Below are positions 49,444 through 64,000 of a DNA stretch of 64,000 nt, in pieces (position 1 is the stretch's first letter; the number at the start of each line of letters is the position of its first letter). The stretch comes from Purshia tridentata (taxonomy: Eukaryota; Streptophyta; Magnoliopsida; Rosales; Rosaceae). The notes beneath the pieces are model-generated. The model had not been told where the DNA came from. It searched no databases and worked only from the letters and a program-made list of their open reading frames with translations. The stretch covers positions 1-64,000 of the forward strand of contig QANT01003450.1 of NCBI GenBank assembly GCA_003254885.1. The letters are read 5' to 3'. Both the position numbers and the translations under genes were made by a program.

Positions 49444-51747
49444 ATGGGTACTGTGGTGCATTATTATGCAGGACTATCATATAGACCCCAACTGAGATTT
49501 CCCACTTTTGGAATCATATGTTCATCATCTGAGGTTAGTGTATCAAGGGGACAAGTCCTGAACCAAGTGGATAAGGAGTTGGCAAATGGGGATGAGAGGG
49601 CAGCTCTCTCACTTGTTAAAGATTTGCAAGGCAAGCGTGGTGGTCTCAGATGTTTTGGTGCTGCTAGGCAGGTTTGCGATACTCTGACTCTCTTTTGCTA
49701 ACATTTTGCTACACAATCAGGAAATGTTTGTTGCAGAATGTTGTTCATTTCCCAATTTAGGTTACATGAAATTGGCACTCTGGGTTTGCCGCTCTGGAAC
49801 TAGTTTTAAGGAGTAATTATTTAAGAAATCTGTTGAATGGGTTATAAACTTATAATCTACTTTGCCTTCTTGTTCATCATGCACAAGATTATTTGCAAAT
49901 CATGGAGTTACATCTCTGTTTTAGGTTTGTGGATGAACTAGTGCATCATGTGGGTCAAATTACACATGGTTATGTGTCTCTCTAATGTTATGTTGCAGGA
50001 ATATGTAATATAAGGTTTAGGATTCATTGTGCAGGTACCCCAAAGGCTTTACAGCTTGGATGAGCTAAAGCTGAATGGAATAGAAGCATCAGCTCTTCTA
50101 TCACCAGTAGATGCCACTCTTGGTTCCATAGAAAGAAACCTTCAGATTGCTGCTGTGCTAGGAGGTGTTTCTGCATGGAATCTGTTTGGGTTTAGTCCGC
50201 AACAAATTTTCTATCTTTCTTTAGGATTGTTGTTTCTGTGGACTTTGGACTCGGTAACTTCCTTATGCTTGTATCATAATGTGTCTTGAGAATCAGTATC
50301 AATGAAAATCTTAAGCTTTTGTTGGAGGCACTGGCGAAGACATATGAATTAACTCAAGATATTTTCACCATCTATATGACATCAAGTATTTGAAATTATT
50401 TTGTTTGCTTCATACATGTTCTACCCATCCTTGTGATTTCTTGGTCATAACTCCCCTTTCTAGACTGCTAGAATGGGTTTCTTGTTTGAAGTCATCTCTA
50501 GCACTTACATTTCAATTTTTGCTTAATTACAATGGACATTTTAATTATAATAACAAAGAAGAATTCCTAATGTTTTTCATGCCTTACTATGTCATCAAAT
50601 TCTCATAGGTATCTTTCAATGGAGGAATTAGTAGCTTGGTTCTTGATACAATTGGCCACACCTTCAGCCAGAAGTACCACAATAGGGTCATTCAAGTAAA
50701 ATCTCTCTCTCTTGTGTGTACCCACCTGTCTACCTATAGTAATGAAATATTTCTATCATGGTTATGAGGATATCATCATGAAGTGTTCATCTGAAAGATA
50801 AATTTTATGCAGCACGAAGCTGGCCATTTCATAATCGCCTACTTGGTTGGTATTCTTCCTAAGGGATATACGCTATCTAGTTTTGAAGCTTTGAAGAAGG
50901 AAGGATCTCTCAATGTTCAAGCAGGGACAGCTTTTGTGGACTTTGAGTTTCTTGAAGAGGTATGCTGCTTTCTTCAATCTGAAATATATGTATGTGTTCA
51001 TAGTTCAAACATCACTCTATAGTATCCTATTCTGTCCTGCTTCTGTCATTGTTTTTTTGTGCCCTTTGGTTTGGAGGGTGGAAATGCCTCCTCTTTTTGG
51101 ACCTGTTTCAAGAAAAATGGAATCACTGTTCAAAGCTAGTCATTTTAACTGATTGGGATTTGGGAGTAAAGTAAGGCAATAACTTTGATTTATAGAAGTT
51201 CCATTACATGCAGGTTAATTCAGGAAAAGTATCAGCAACTGTATGTTATCTACCCCTTCATTCCTAAATTTCTTCTTACATCTCCCTTGTTTTGAAATGA
51301 GAAACGTTCATGAATTGGGAATGCATCTTATTAGACGCTGAACAGATTTGCATGCGTAGCGCTAGCGGGTGTTGCTGCTGAATATATGTTATATGGATAT
51401 GCTGAGGGTGGTCTTTCTGATATTAACCAGGTTTTACTTGATTCCATTACTTGGTTTTCTGTACAAATAAAGCTACAACAAGTCTTAGTAAGATGAACAA
51501 CATAGTGCAAGAAGATACTAACTGGATGTGTTTGCTCTTGAAACAGTTGGATTCATTGTATAGAAGCTTAGGCTTCACACAGAAGAAAACAGATTCTCAA
51601 GTCAGATGGTCTGTACTAAACACTGTCCTAATTTTGCGCCGCCATGAAGTGGCAAGAGCTAAACTTGCAGAGGCGATGTCAGCGGGGAAATCCGTAGGAT
51701 CTTGCATTGAAATCATAGAGGATACTATAGACAATGCAGACTTATAA
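49444..51747 (+). CDS. plastid M41-like HEAGH metalloprotease-family protein
   Basis: Seven exons (49444-49671, 50035-50253, 50609-50695, 50813-50959, 51214-51240, 51335-51430, 51547-51747) give 334 residues. The N-terminus lacks acidic residues and looks like a chloroplast transit peptide. One or two membrane helices follow (IAAVLGGVSAWNLFGF, IFYLSLGLLFLW, about residues 100-145). The zinc-type motif HEAGH lies at 179-183 in exon 4, then LVGILPKGYTLSS and ALAGVAAEYMLYGYAEGG. This layout matches Arabidopsis At5g27290 and relatives of VIRESCENT3 (At1g56180), plastid proteins related to the protease part of FtsH but without its AAA ATPase. Proteolytic activity is not proven for the family. Exon 5 is a 27-nt microexon (VNSGKVSAT). 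Confidence 0.88.
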
Positions 51748-52332
51748 TGCAGCCAGATTGTTGTTGATGCTCCTCCCAAACTTGAGCTCTGCTGACATTT
51801 TCTATTTTTTCATTGATCTGCTATGGCTTGTATAAATATACCAACTTTGATTTGCCATTTAGAGCAATCCAATCATGTTGTACAACTTCTCCGTTATCTC
51901 ATGTGTAATAGTGATGTTCTAATGGTTTAATATAGCCTTTGGAGTTTGGATTTTGCTTCCACTTCTTGAAAACTTCTTGGCTAATTTATCAGGACCAACT
52001 TTTAAAGATAAGACATCAAATACATAATCAAGCATATTCTACAAATTTGCGATTACAATTTTCACTCAAAAGATGATAACTTTGCAATTGAAGACTCAAT
52101 CGAAAGGTAAAACATTTAAAAATTAGTCAAATTTTACTTTTCATTAAAGACTTTTTAGAATCGTTTACAAATATAATTATCAAAAAAGGGTAGGAGATTG
52201 GAGATAGGAAACAACTGAAACCCCCGTAATTTACCAAAAACCCCCTCTGCCAACTACCCACTTACAAGGCTGCAAGTGCAAGTCGTCAACCCCCTCATCT
52301 CTCTCACACACAAGTACAAGTCAAGAGTCAGA
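51748..52332. other. intergenic, S-acyltransferase upstream region
   Basis: 3' UTR of the plastid protein gene and the promoter of the next gene. Nothing else was recognised. Confidence 0.5.
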
Positions 52333-55300
52333 ATGGGCGTGCAGTGGCTTCTGGTTTGCCATGGTTTAGTGACACTGCTCATAGTGGTATCCTTTCTCTG
52401 TGGCCAATGGCCCATCTTCCAGGGCACCCCCGTCCAACGCATCCACCACTTCCTCACCTTCGGCGCCTACGATTACTTTCAGTACACCTCTCTCTCTCTC
52501 TCTTCCAATCACTCTTTCTTTATGCTGGGTTGTTAATCTGCTGTTTTTTTTCGCAGGCGCTTTGTTGGGTTTGTGTTTGGGGCCAAGGGGACTAATGCGA
52601 TTCTCTCCGTGGAGTCTTTCTGTTGTGATCGACCCAATCCAACTTTACAGGTTTTCTATTTTCTTCAAACATATTTGTGTTAGTTTTTGTGATTGAAATT
52701 TTCAGAGAATTGGGTTCTGATTGGTTGATTTTGTTCAGTTTGGTTGTAAATTTTGTGGGGTTTTGAGGAGTTGAATTGTGGCTGCATTCATGGGCTGATT
52801 CAGTGATACTGGTCAAACTCCTTGTTTTTCTGGACGACCCACTGAAATGTTTTTGTTTTCTTTGGTCTGGTGTTTTTTTTTTTTTCACTGNTTTTCTCTG
52901 TATTTGCATTTTCAATGTGTTCTTTGTGCTATTTGATAGTGCATTTTGTTAAATTTGTGGTTATCTTCTTGTTTGAAAGTAAGGGCTGCGGGTGTTGAGA
53001 TTTTGATAATGGTTATAATTGTTTATTTACTATGAAAATTGGCTTTTCTGTCAAAGCATAAAAAAAGTAGAATTCAATGTTTGAATACCTTCATGTTGTG
53101 AGATCCAATGACAATATTAAGCTAATAAGATGTATAGCTATAGGAAATCAGAAAGCTTGAGTGTAGAGGCAAAGTGAGGAAAATGTGGTAAAATTACTGA
53201 GAATTGAGAAATTTATTGAGGATCTGATGCTTCAAGTTACAATATATCCACCTAGTGATTTCTGAGTGTGCTCAAAAGTTAGGTAAGTTGAAAGAATCTG
53301 GTGTTGATTAGTAGGAATAAGAAGAAACTAGAGATGCAAGGTTGAAATGAGGTTTGAGTTTTCTTCGTTGAAGGTTTGTTGTCAAAACACTGTGTAATTC
53401 GTGACAGGAATTAGATGGATGATGCTTCGGCAAGGTATCATATTTAAAGGCATAGTGAGAAGAAACATGTATGTTTGTGGTTTGAAATTTTTACTTTTGA
53501 ATGCTTCTAGATCTAGGAAGGACTTTTTTTTCTTTCTCTTAAATTCAGGATTAATCTCTAGTTTTCTGTTTCATTTCAGATCATATATCTTGGTATAGTA
53601 GGAGGAACCTATTACTTAGTTGTGAAGTCTTCCTTCAGTTACATTCCTGGCTATTATATAAGTGAAATTCACAGGTATATATGGGAAGATACTGTTTACG
53701 AACTCCCTTATTCTAATTAGTTTTTTTTTTCCTTCCAGTTTTTAGTACTGAATCTCCTAGACATTTTTTGTTCTTGCAGGTACATAAGCTTGTTGGCTGT
53801 TGGCATCGGTGTTCTGCTCTTTCTATTAACTAGCTTTTCTAATCCAGGAACAGTGAAGGCTGATAATGTTTCTCAGTATCTCTCTGTTTACCCTTATGAC
53901 AATATTATATACTCTGAGAAAGAATGTTCAACATGCAAAATTCCAAAGTGAGTCCTGACCACCCCCCCCTCTCTTCAAACCCCTTTCTTTCCACCCCACA
54001 CTGACTGATTCTTGTTTTTTCTTAATGTTATCTTTTTTCCTTTCTTCCTCTGTGGTTCAGACCTGCCAGGTCTAAGCATTGCAGCATATGCGGTCACTGT
54101 GTTGCCCGTTTTGACCATCATTGTGGATGGATGGTTTGAAATTCTCCAACTTTTATTCCTCTGCCCCCACCCCCTCTCCTATAAATTGAACGTTCTATAT
54201 GGTGCTTGTTGTAAATTTAACGTTTGGTTTGATTGCAGAATAATTGCATAGGCGAGAGAAACACCCATTACTTCTTGGCTTTTCTTTTGTGGTGAGTGCT
54301 ATCTGACGCAGCAACAGTATGTGTGTGTCATGCTTTGATAGTGGATTATGATGGATAGCAAATGAGTTTTTACAGTTGGAAATGGAGACTGATAATCAAG
54401 GTTATCATCTACAATGTTGAAAGTTAAACCATACAATCTTCACGTATAAAGTTAATATGAATAAAATATTAAAATTTTACAGGTTTCGAAGTTTTATATT
54501 GCATGTACAATTGCACTCTTGAAATTCACTGCAAACACTGTATAAGCTCCAAGCTATTGCCTTCAAATTTGCACAAATGTGTTGATTCCAAACTATGAAT
54601 GAGCATTGTTTTTTCTGTTTACTTAATTTCTCTGTCAATTCCAACTTTATTTTAGCTGTGAGTAATATACTATACTATTTTTGTTTGTTTGTTTTTTATG
54701 CATTTCTTTAGTGTTTTTCTTTCAGGCACACTTTACTTTGCATATATGGAGCAGTTACCATTGGGTTAATTCTTGCTGGACAAGTTAAAGAATTTAGAGT
54801 TATTTATATTCTAACTGGTAAATTGATTTACATATCAAGCCTCATAGTTGATGATTTTGTTGCATGTGGACATATATGACATTCCTTTTTCTTCGTTGCA
54901 GTTTATTATGGTGTAGAAAATTCTTTCCGTCATTTATCACCACATGTTGTACAGGTGAGCTAATTTATTTTGTTTTGGAAATTTAGACTAGTAAAAACTT
55001 CTAATGCTATTACAGTTATTCATAGGCAGTCAAATTTAAATCGTGTCTTGCAATGTTGTTCGTTGACTAATTCTTTTATGATGTTTGACAGTGGATATTG
55101 GGGGCCCACAACACTCAAATACTTCTCATGATGTTTCTTGCCATAGTTTCACTGCTATTGGCGGGTTTCTTTGGTTACCATGCACAACTTTGTCTCAAAA
55201 ATACTACCACTAATGAGGTCTACTTCTCTATCCGACTTTGTTGAACAATTTAATTTGTTATCTCGTGGTAAATCCTGAACCCCGCTGCTGGGAGGTCGGG

Positions 55301-55711
55301 GTAGGGATAATAAGTAATGATGTGGGGATTGTCAATTGCTGTTCAAATAGTATAACTTGGTCTAGAAGTGCTAATATGTTGAACTAATTCTTTCTCAAAA
55401 CTTATTTAGAGTGTGCACTTATTTTAAAACAGACTTTCAAGTGGCAAGAGTATGTAAGCTGGCAGAGGAAGCTAAATGAAGCAAGGGCAAGTTCTGCAGC
55501 ACTTAAAGCAAGTATCAATGGGATGAGTAGTGAAAGAAAACCTCCAGAGAGCAAATGGAGAGCCATGTTCCGAAGATCCCCACTCGAAGATGTTGAGGTT
55601 GTGGTTAAGAATAACATGTACGATAAAGGATTCTTTCAGAACACTCTCGAGATCCTCATTCCCCTCTCAAGAAGACAGTTGTGTTTGCCAACCAAATCAA
55701 AGTCTGGCTAA
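52333..55711 (+). CDS. PAT17: DHHC protein S-acyltransferase (PAT17-like)
   Basis: Ten exons (52333-52481, 52557-52650, 53580-53674, 53780-53947, 54061-54133, 54239-54291, 54726-54817, 54902-54954, 55092-55217, 55433-55711) close in phase to 393 residues. The first helix ([18 protein letters not shown]) and two before the zinc domain are followed by the cysteine-rich DHHC core: [21 protein letters not shown] and [18 protein letters not shown], given here in pieces. DHHC itself is intact. At least two more helices ([36 protein letters not shown]) and a cytosolic tail follow. It attaches palmitate to cysteines of membrane-associated proteins by an autoacylated cysteine. [16 protein letters not shown] and the overall layout match Arabidopsis PAT17 (At3g04970). 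Intron 2 (929 bp) contains one undetermined base. Confidence 0.92.
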
Positions 55712-56626
55712 GATTTCTGTCCAGCCAATGTTGTATGCTGTGCTTCTTGTGTCTTCCAAGCAATTGAACGGCTTCATAGCCCGGTTCTCGCAATTTTTCA
55801 TGACGTAGATGGCCAGCAACAGCAAAGGAGTGATGCTTGTGGGGTTGGATCTGGCAAGATCAGATGCTTGTTGTGGCCTTCTGTAACATAATATTTATTG
55901 CAGTCATCTGTGCCTGTAGGTTATGGCTGACTGGTTGTGATTGGCAGTCCGTTCTAGGATATAATGAAGTACTTGGCCATTACATAGGAGATTTTGCTAG
56001 TAAAGCTGACTTTTTCCTTTCATTTTTGTAATTTATATGATTATTAATCACTTATTCAAAAGATATATAATTAATTCTTCTATTCCAAGTTCCAACTCAA
56101 TAAGTCTCCCATGGGCCATGGTGTCTAGATATAGCTTGATGCCTATCACTTGGTACTAGTAATAAAATTAAAGCCCAAGAAAAAAGCCCACATAAAAAAT
56201 AAAAGCTATTCTCAAATAACATAAAAATGGAGTTGAACTTAATAAACGAAACGGCGGCGTTGGATCACATAACCGAAGTAGAGGTCCACGAGAAGAGAAC
56301 CACGATCTTTTATCAGCTTTCTGTTTGGGGGCCGAGAAAATTAGAGGAAGTGAAGGACTAGAAGTCTAGAACGAACCTTCAAAAACTCACTGATCAGGAT
56401 TTTAAATTTGATATCTCTTCGGTCAACTTCTGAGCTGCCAAACCAAACCTTACGGCTCATTCTCTCTCTCACTCACTCTCTCTGGGTTTAAACGGTGGTA
56501 CGCCTCTGTTGGGTTGATATTGGTCTTTCAAAAATTTTATTTTAGATTTCGAAACTTTAGTTTTTTCGATATTTGGTTAAAAATTTTAAATTTTGTTTCT
56601 TCTGAAATCTTGTTAGGGTTGTTACG
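55712..56626. other. intergenic, cyclin L upstream region
   Basis: 3' UTR of the S-acyltransferase gene and the promoter/5' UTR of cyclin L, with a short CT run near 56462-56480. The pre-ATG stretch ending GTTAG at about 56615 could be a 5' UTR intron acceptor, but this is not certain. Confidence 0.5.
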
Positions 56627-58854
56627 ATGATATACACCGCAATAGACACGTTCTATCTGACGGATGAGCAATTACAGAACTCTCCGTCAAGAAAGGACGG
56701 TATAGATGAAGCTACGGAGACCACGCTCAGAATCTACGGCTGTGATCTGATACAAGAAAGCGGCATTTTGCTCAGACTGTAAGTTAATTTTGTTTTGTTT
56801 TATTTTCATGTTTTATCACTGTTCTTTTGCTTAAGAGTACTGTTTGTCTAATTTTGTTTACTTAATTTGATCACTTACAGACCTCAAGCTGTGATGGCCA
56901 CTGGTCAGGTTCTGTTTCACCGTTTTTATTGCAAGAAATCCTTTGCACGCTTCAATGTCAAGGTACATTTTATTATATATATATATGTATACGTTTACTC
57001 TTCAGCCTTTTTTCGTACGCTTCCAAATTGTGAAAAAGTATGAGGAAATGGAAAATAATTTTAATTTTAGACATGTTGATTTATGTTGTGATTGCAATAA
57101 GCCCATGTGGTTGTGCTCTTGTTTCATTATTGAGAGGAGTGAAAAATTCTTAAACCTTTTTCCTTGTGGTGTTTTTGTTTTGGGTAGTGAAGCTGCAAAG
57201 TACCATGTACCTAATACAAGCTTGTTATGTTTTTGTTTTTGTGATTTTGGGTTTTTGATGAGTAATAAAGATATTTTATTAGAATAGAAGATGCTCCCCT
57301 TGTTTACAGGAAGTAATGAACAGCTTTTATTTCTCAAACGATTGTTTTGAAATGTCGATATTTGATGTCTGTATGTTTTCATTCAGTGATCTCCAATCTC
57401 ATATTTTGACAATGAAGTTGCATTAATAATGTGATGTTTTCAATGGGTGCAATGCTTTCTTGTAGAAAGTTGCAGCTAGCTGTGTGTGGCTTGCATCAAA
57501 ACTGGAGGAATGCCCTAAGAAAGCTAGACAGGTGATCATTATTTTCCACAGAATGGAATGTAGGAGGGAGAACTTACCCATTGAGCCTTTGGACCCATAT
57601 TCAAAGGTTAGTAGCTCCTATTTGTTATATGTGTATTGTACTACAATCATTGTTTTTCATTATCATCTTTTTGAGACAAAAGCATCAAATCTACTGTGAT
57701 GCAACATAAATAGTTTTCCTTTCCTGTCCTCCCCTCCCTCTTTGTTCTGCCTAAATGATGTATAGGCCTTTAATTCCCATTGCACTTATAGAGGTCCTAT
57801 TGTCTTTTCCTTTTATAGTATATGTCGTGGTTTCAAGATGTTTGTCTTGTTTTTGACAGAAATATTCAGACTTGAAGATGGAATTGAGTAGAACAGAAAG
57901 ACATATTCTGAAAGAGATGGGTTTCATATGTCATGTTGAACATCCTCACAAATTTATATCAAATTACCTTGTCACTCTTGAAACACCTCCAGATTTAACA
58001 CAAGAAGCCTGGAATCTAGCAAATGACAGGTGCTTCTCTCAACATACACCACTTGTTTTATTTTGTTGCTACTTGGTTTTTTACTTTTGAATTTGAAATT
58101 GGTGTTTTTTTATTGTAAAAGTTTCTGTTTTACCTGGAATATGTTCGTCAGTTAGTCTATTATGTGATGCTTATTGATGTAGTTACATTTTAAGAAGATG
58201 AAGTAGGTGATTTACAATCAATTAGTTAGAATTCCAAAGTCTGTTCTGTAGAGTGGGGCTGGAAGTGGTATGTGTTTCTGCGAATTTGGGATAAATGCTA
58301 TGAGCCTCTGCCCCGTAGTATAGCTAAGCTACCTTCTTCTGGTAGACTGGGATGGGATCAATAAAGCCAATTTGTTGAAGATAGAATTTTGAATTAAATG
58401 TCAAACCTTCAAATATATATTGAAAGTTGCTGAACTAATATATTGGAATTCACTTAATCCTTTCATTGTTTCCCTAAACTTTGTGGTGTTTTAATGGTCT
58501 TTTGATTTGTATTTATTCAAGTATGTTGTTGGTTTATTTCTTAGTTTTTCTCCAACTTTTTACTTGGTGCAGTTTGCGTACAACATTGTGTGTGCGATTC
58601 AAGAGTGAGGTTGTTGCTTGTGGTGTTGTATATGCGGCTGCTCGGAGGTTTCAAGTACCCCTTCCTGAGAATCCGCCATGGTGGAAGGCGTTTGATGCTG
58701 AGAAATCAGGGATTGATGAAGTTTGTAGGGTTCTGGCTCACCTGTACAGCCTTCCTAAAGCACAGTACATACTGGTCTGTAAGGATGGAGATTCATTTAC
58801 ATTTTCTAACAAGTCATGGAATTCACAGTCCCAGTCAATTTTAAAGGTAAGTCT

Positions 58855-58893
<39 letters not shown>

Positions 58894-59983
58894 NTTTTTT
58901 TTTTTGGGTTCTGCCCTTTCCCCCTGTATTACTTAAGATTTATTCAGATCTGGGGGCTCTACAATATTCTTTCTATTATCACTGCAGTTCCCCACTAGTC
59001 AGCATATTGTATCATGATTACTGCAAATGCTGCTATTTTTCTCTAAGGACTGTTAAATTCATTCAATCTCTTGCTTCTTATTGGTGGTAACAGCAAGGGT
59101 GGAAACTGCAGGATGATGAGAATCTTCTCTATGTTGCATCAGATTGAAATTACTTTACTAATGTGGAGCTTTGTTCTCATTGCTGTTCCATAGGAAGTTC
59201 CTAAGAATACCTCACCAGCCATTGATGATAACTCTAATTCCAAGGCACTGACAGCAGCAGTCCATCCTGAATCTGGTGGATCAAAGGGTGTATTGGTTAA
59301 GGCAGCGATTGACAAGCTGAAGGAAACTAAAGAGAGTGATGATGAATCTAAGAGCATGCCTATTGAAGGAGAGGCAAGAGAAGATTTTAATTTGAAATCC
59401 AAGTCTGAACGCAGAATGGAAACCAGTGGTGACAAAAGCAAGGACAGGGAGAGGGAGAGGGAGAGGGAGAGGGAGAGGGAGAGAGACAGGGACAGGGATA
59501 GAATAAAGGTACGGGATCGTGATAGGGGCAGGGATTCCGACCGGGAACGAGATCGAGAGGAGGCCGAGAGGGACAGAACCAAGGACCGAGGTCATCGTTC
59601 CAAGGATAGAGCAAAAGATTCAGGTTTGTTATGGGTTTTTTTCTCTTTGGTTCATTGACCACTTTATTGAAACATATCCATTTCTGCATTTGTTTTGTGG
59701 ATGTCTCATTTCAATTTTTCTTATATCTGAAACTTTGTAACCTGAATTTCTTTGTTGAATGCACAATGCAGGGGGGCACTCAGAGAAATCAAGACATCAT
59801 TCATCACGAGGTATGCATATTCAATAATAGTTCATATGTTTTTTTTTTCCTATTTCTCAATAGTGTGGTGTGGTTTGAGTCCCATCATCTGACACTTATC
59901 CTTGTTTTACAGATCGTGACTATCACAGTTCCTCCTATTCTTCACGGGAGAAGGATCGCCATAGACATCATCCTTATGCTTGA
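56627..59983 (+). CDS. CYCL1-1: cyclin L (arginine-rich cyclin, RCY1 type)
   Basis: Eight exons (56627-56778, 56881-56962, 57466-57606, 57860-58029, 58573-58846, 59194-59623, 59772-59810, 59913-59983) give 452 residues. The two cyclin folds occupy about residues 1-275: [16 protein letters not shown], then [37 protein letters not shown] and [18 protein letters not shown], followed by [19 protein letters not shown]. The last third is acidic and then RS-like, with alternating Arg-Glu and Arg-Asp (about residues 360-415) and a histidine/serine end ([19 protein letters not shown]). Cyclin L partners CDK11/CDKG-type kinases in nuclear speckles and affects splicing. The GA-rich coding tract (59447-59520) is repeat-prone. 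Intron 5 carries a 45-50 bp T-run with an undetermined base. Confidence 0.95.
58857..58905 (+). repeat. poly-T tract in a cyclin L intron
   Basis: Almost 50 consecutive T, interrupted by one undetermined base, lie just after the donor of intron 5. The true length is probably not resolved in the assembly. On the minus strand it would read as a poly-A tail, so a decayed retroposed fragment is possible, but no body was recognised. Confidence 0.8.
59447..59520 (+). repeat. GAGAGG-type coding repeat in cyclin L
   Basis: Tandem GGGAGA/GAGAGG hexamers encode the alternating Arg-Glu then Arg-Asp run. Replication slippage here would change tail length in steps of two residues without breaking the frame. 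Confidence 0.85.
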
Positions 59984-61118
59984 ACTGATCATCAGTACCT
60001 CACCTTTTTTTCTCCTGTACGAACATACTTAGGTGTTTGTTGGCAGAAAATGTGATGAAAGAGTGTTATAGGAGAATGAGAAATCTTCATTCTGTTATTG
60101 GATAGTTGAATTCCTTATAATAATTAACGGCATGAAAAAGTTGTTATTGAGAACTAATGTAGAACATTGATAACCATTCAGGTGGTCTTTGAATTGTTCC
60201 TAAAAAAATTGGAATGGTTATTTAAATGCTACTTTAAAAGACAAAAATGATTTGCATTGCCCATGTTCTCATTGCCACAGGGGAGATAATGCCTCACATC
60301 CCTGCATCAGAAATCACACTGTTATTTTTGGCCAAAAAAAGAAAAAGAAATCACACTGTTTGTCACTCTTGGTGTACGTCTCTCTCGTCAACGATGTTTT
60401 CCTAGTGATACACGTGCAATCCTTCCTTGATTTTTTTGGTTATATTTGTAAGGAATCAAATCGTTGACTTATTAGTCATAGTTTTAATTCATCTCCTCAT
60501 TCTCTTACCATTTATTATGATGAGCGTATTGGAAAATTATTGTTGGTATATTAGGTTTTACACATTTGTTGCACTAATTATCACTAATTGTCTTTGACTT
60601 TTTGTATAATACTTAGTTCTCAAATATTGATTTTTTTTGTTTGATTTAATTGAAAGTTTTAATTACAAAACTAAGCTTTGAAGAGATTTGATTTGTAAAA
60701 CAAAAGAAATTACAAGTTATTCACCGATAGCTGCAGTTTTTTATTTTTGTAGTAAAATACTTCATTAAGGATGCTGAACATTCGAGAAATATACATCATA
60801 GAGCCAACCGTTTTCAATCAAAACGTGAAGATCGAGAGACATAATAAACCGAAAAAAAGAAGAAGCAATATTAATCAATTAAATACAAAAAAAATAATAA
60901 TAAACACATATTACCCATAACTAAAAATTAAGTATCCAAATAATGTCATGAGGTTTGAGTTAGGTGGCATTTGATTTAAATGTAATTTTCATTAGAAGAA
61001 CCGAATAGAAATGGAAGGAAAAATGTATTTACAAGTGACATATGATCAACCTTCTAAAACCAATATTGATTTATTTATTTTTAAGTTTGCAGTTAGTCCC
61101 TTCTATGTTCCGCCTGAT
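59984..61118. other. intergenic between convergent genes, no gene seen
   Basis: 3' UTRs of cyclin L (plus) and the BONZAI gene (minus) plus AT-rich spacer. No supported ORF or RNA gene. Confidence 0.5.

Positions 61119-64000
<2,882 letters not shown>

Overview
The window is nuclear DNA from a flowering plant. The genes are intron-rich with GT-AG splice sites and AT-rich introns. The encoded families are plant-specific (gibberellin receptor GID1, AHP phosphotransfer protein, RLCK-VI kinase, plant-type H2A.X, BONZAI copine, plant arginine-rich cyclin L). There is also a decayed Copia-type LTR retrotransposon. A eudicot is likely and a rosid plausible, but the species cannot be fixed from sequence alone. 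All exon models below were joined by eye from splice signals, reading phase and remembered family sequence. No alignment or transcript was available.

Layout from left to right: a broken Copia fossil with its 3' LTR (1-3477); an RKF3-like receptor kinase gene (3776-5614, minus) and a second, broken tandem copy (8152-10009, minus), with a probable solo LTR between them; an AT-rich gap with small diverged duplications; an RBK-type cytoplasmic receptor-like kinase (12769-16547, plus); an ATG18h-type autophagy WD40/BCAS3 gene with an upstream ORF ending 2 nt before its start codon (18648-23618, plus); a cytokinin-pathway AHP gene (26943-28506, plus); a decayed two-domain nucleoside hydrolase of the NSH3 type (30491-34912, minus); a long coiled-coil tail-anchored protein (36467-38254, plus); a GID1 gibberellin receptor (40105-41893, minus); histone H2A.X with an E2F-type promoter (44772-45698, plus); an F-box/LRR/FBD gene flanked by matching short repeats (46642-48588, plus); a plastid HEAGH metalloprotease-like gene (49444-51747, plus); a DHHC protein S-acyltransferase (52333-55711, plus); cyclin L with an RS-like tail (56627-59983, plus); and the 3' part of a BONZAI/copine gene running off the right edge (61119-64000, minus), with a tRNA-derived SINE in one of its introns.

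The genes are separately transcribed and do not form an operon or an obvious functional cluster. AHP and GID1 both act in hormone signalling, but their proximity looks incidental. The most informative local signals are gene-birth-and-death events (one broken RKF3 copy, the broken NSH3 gene, the F-box flanks), several short recent tandem duplications (two of them in frame inside exons), the ATG18h upstream ORF, a GC-AG intron in the RLCK, and the SINE in the BONZAI intron. I found no convincing wholly new system.
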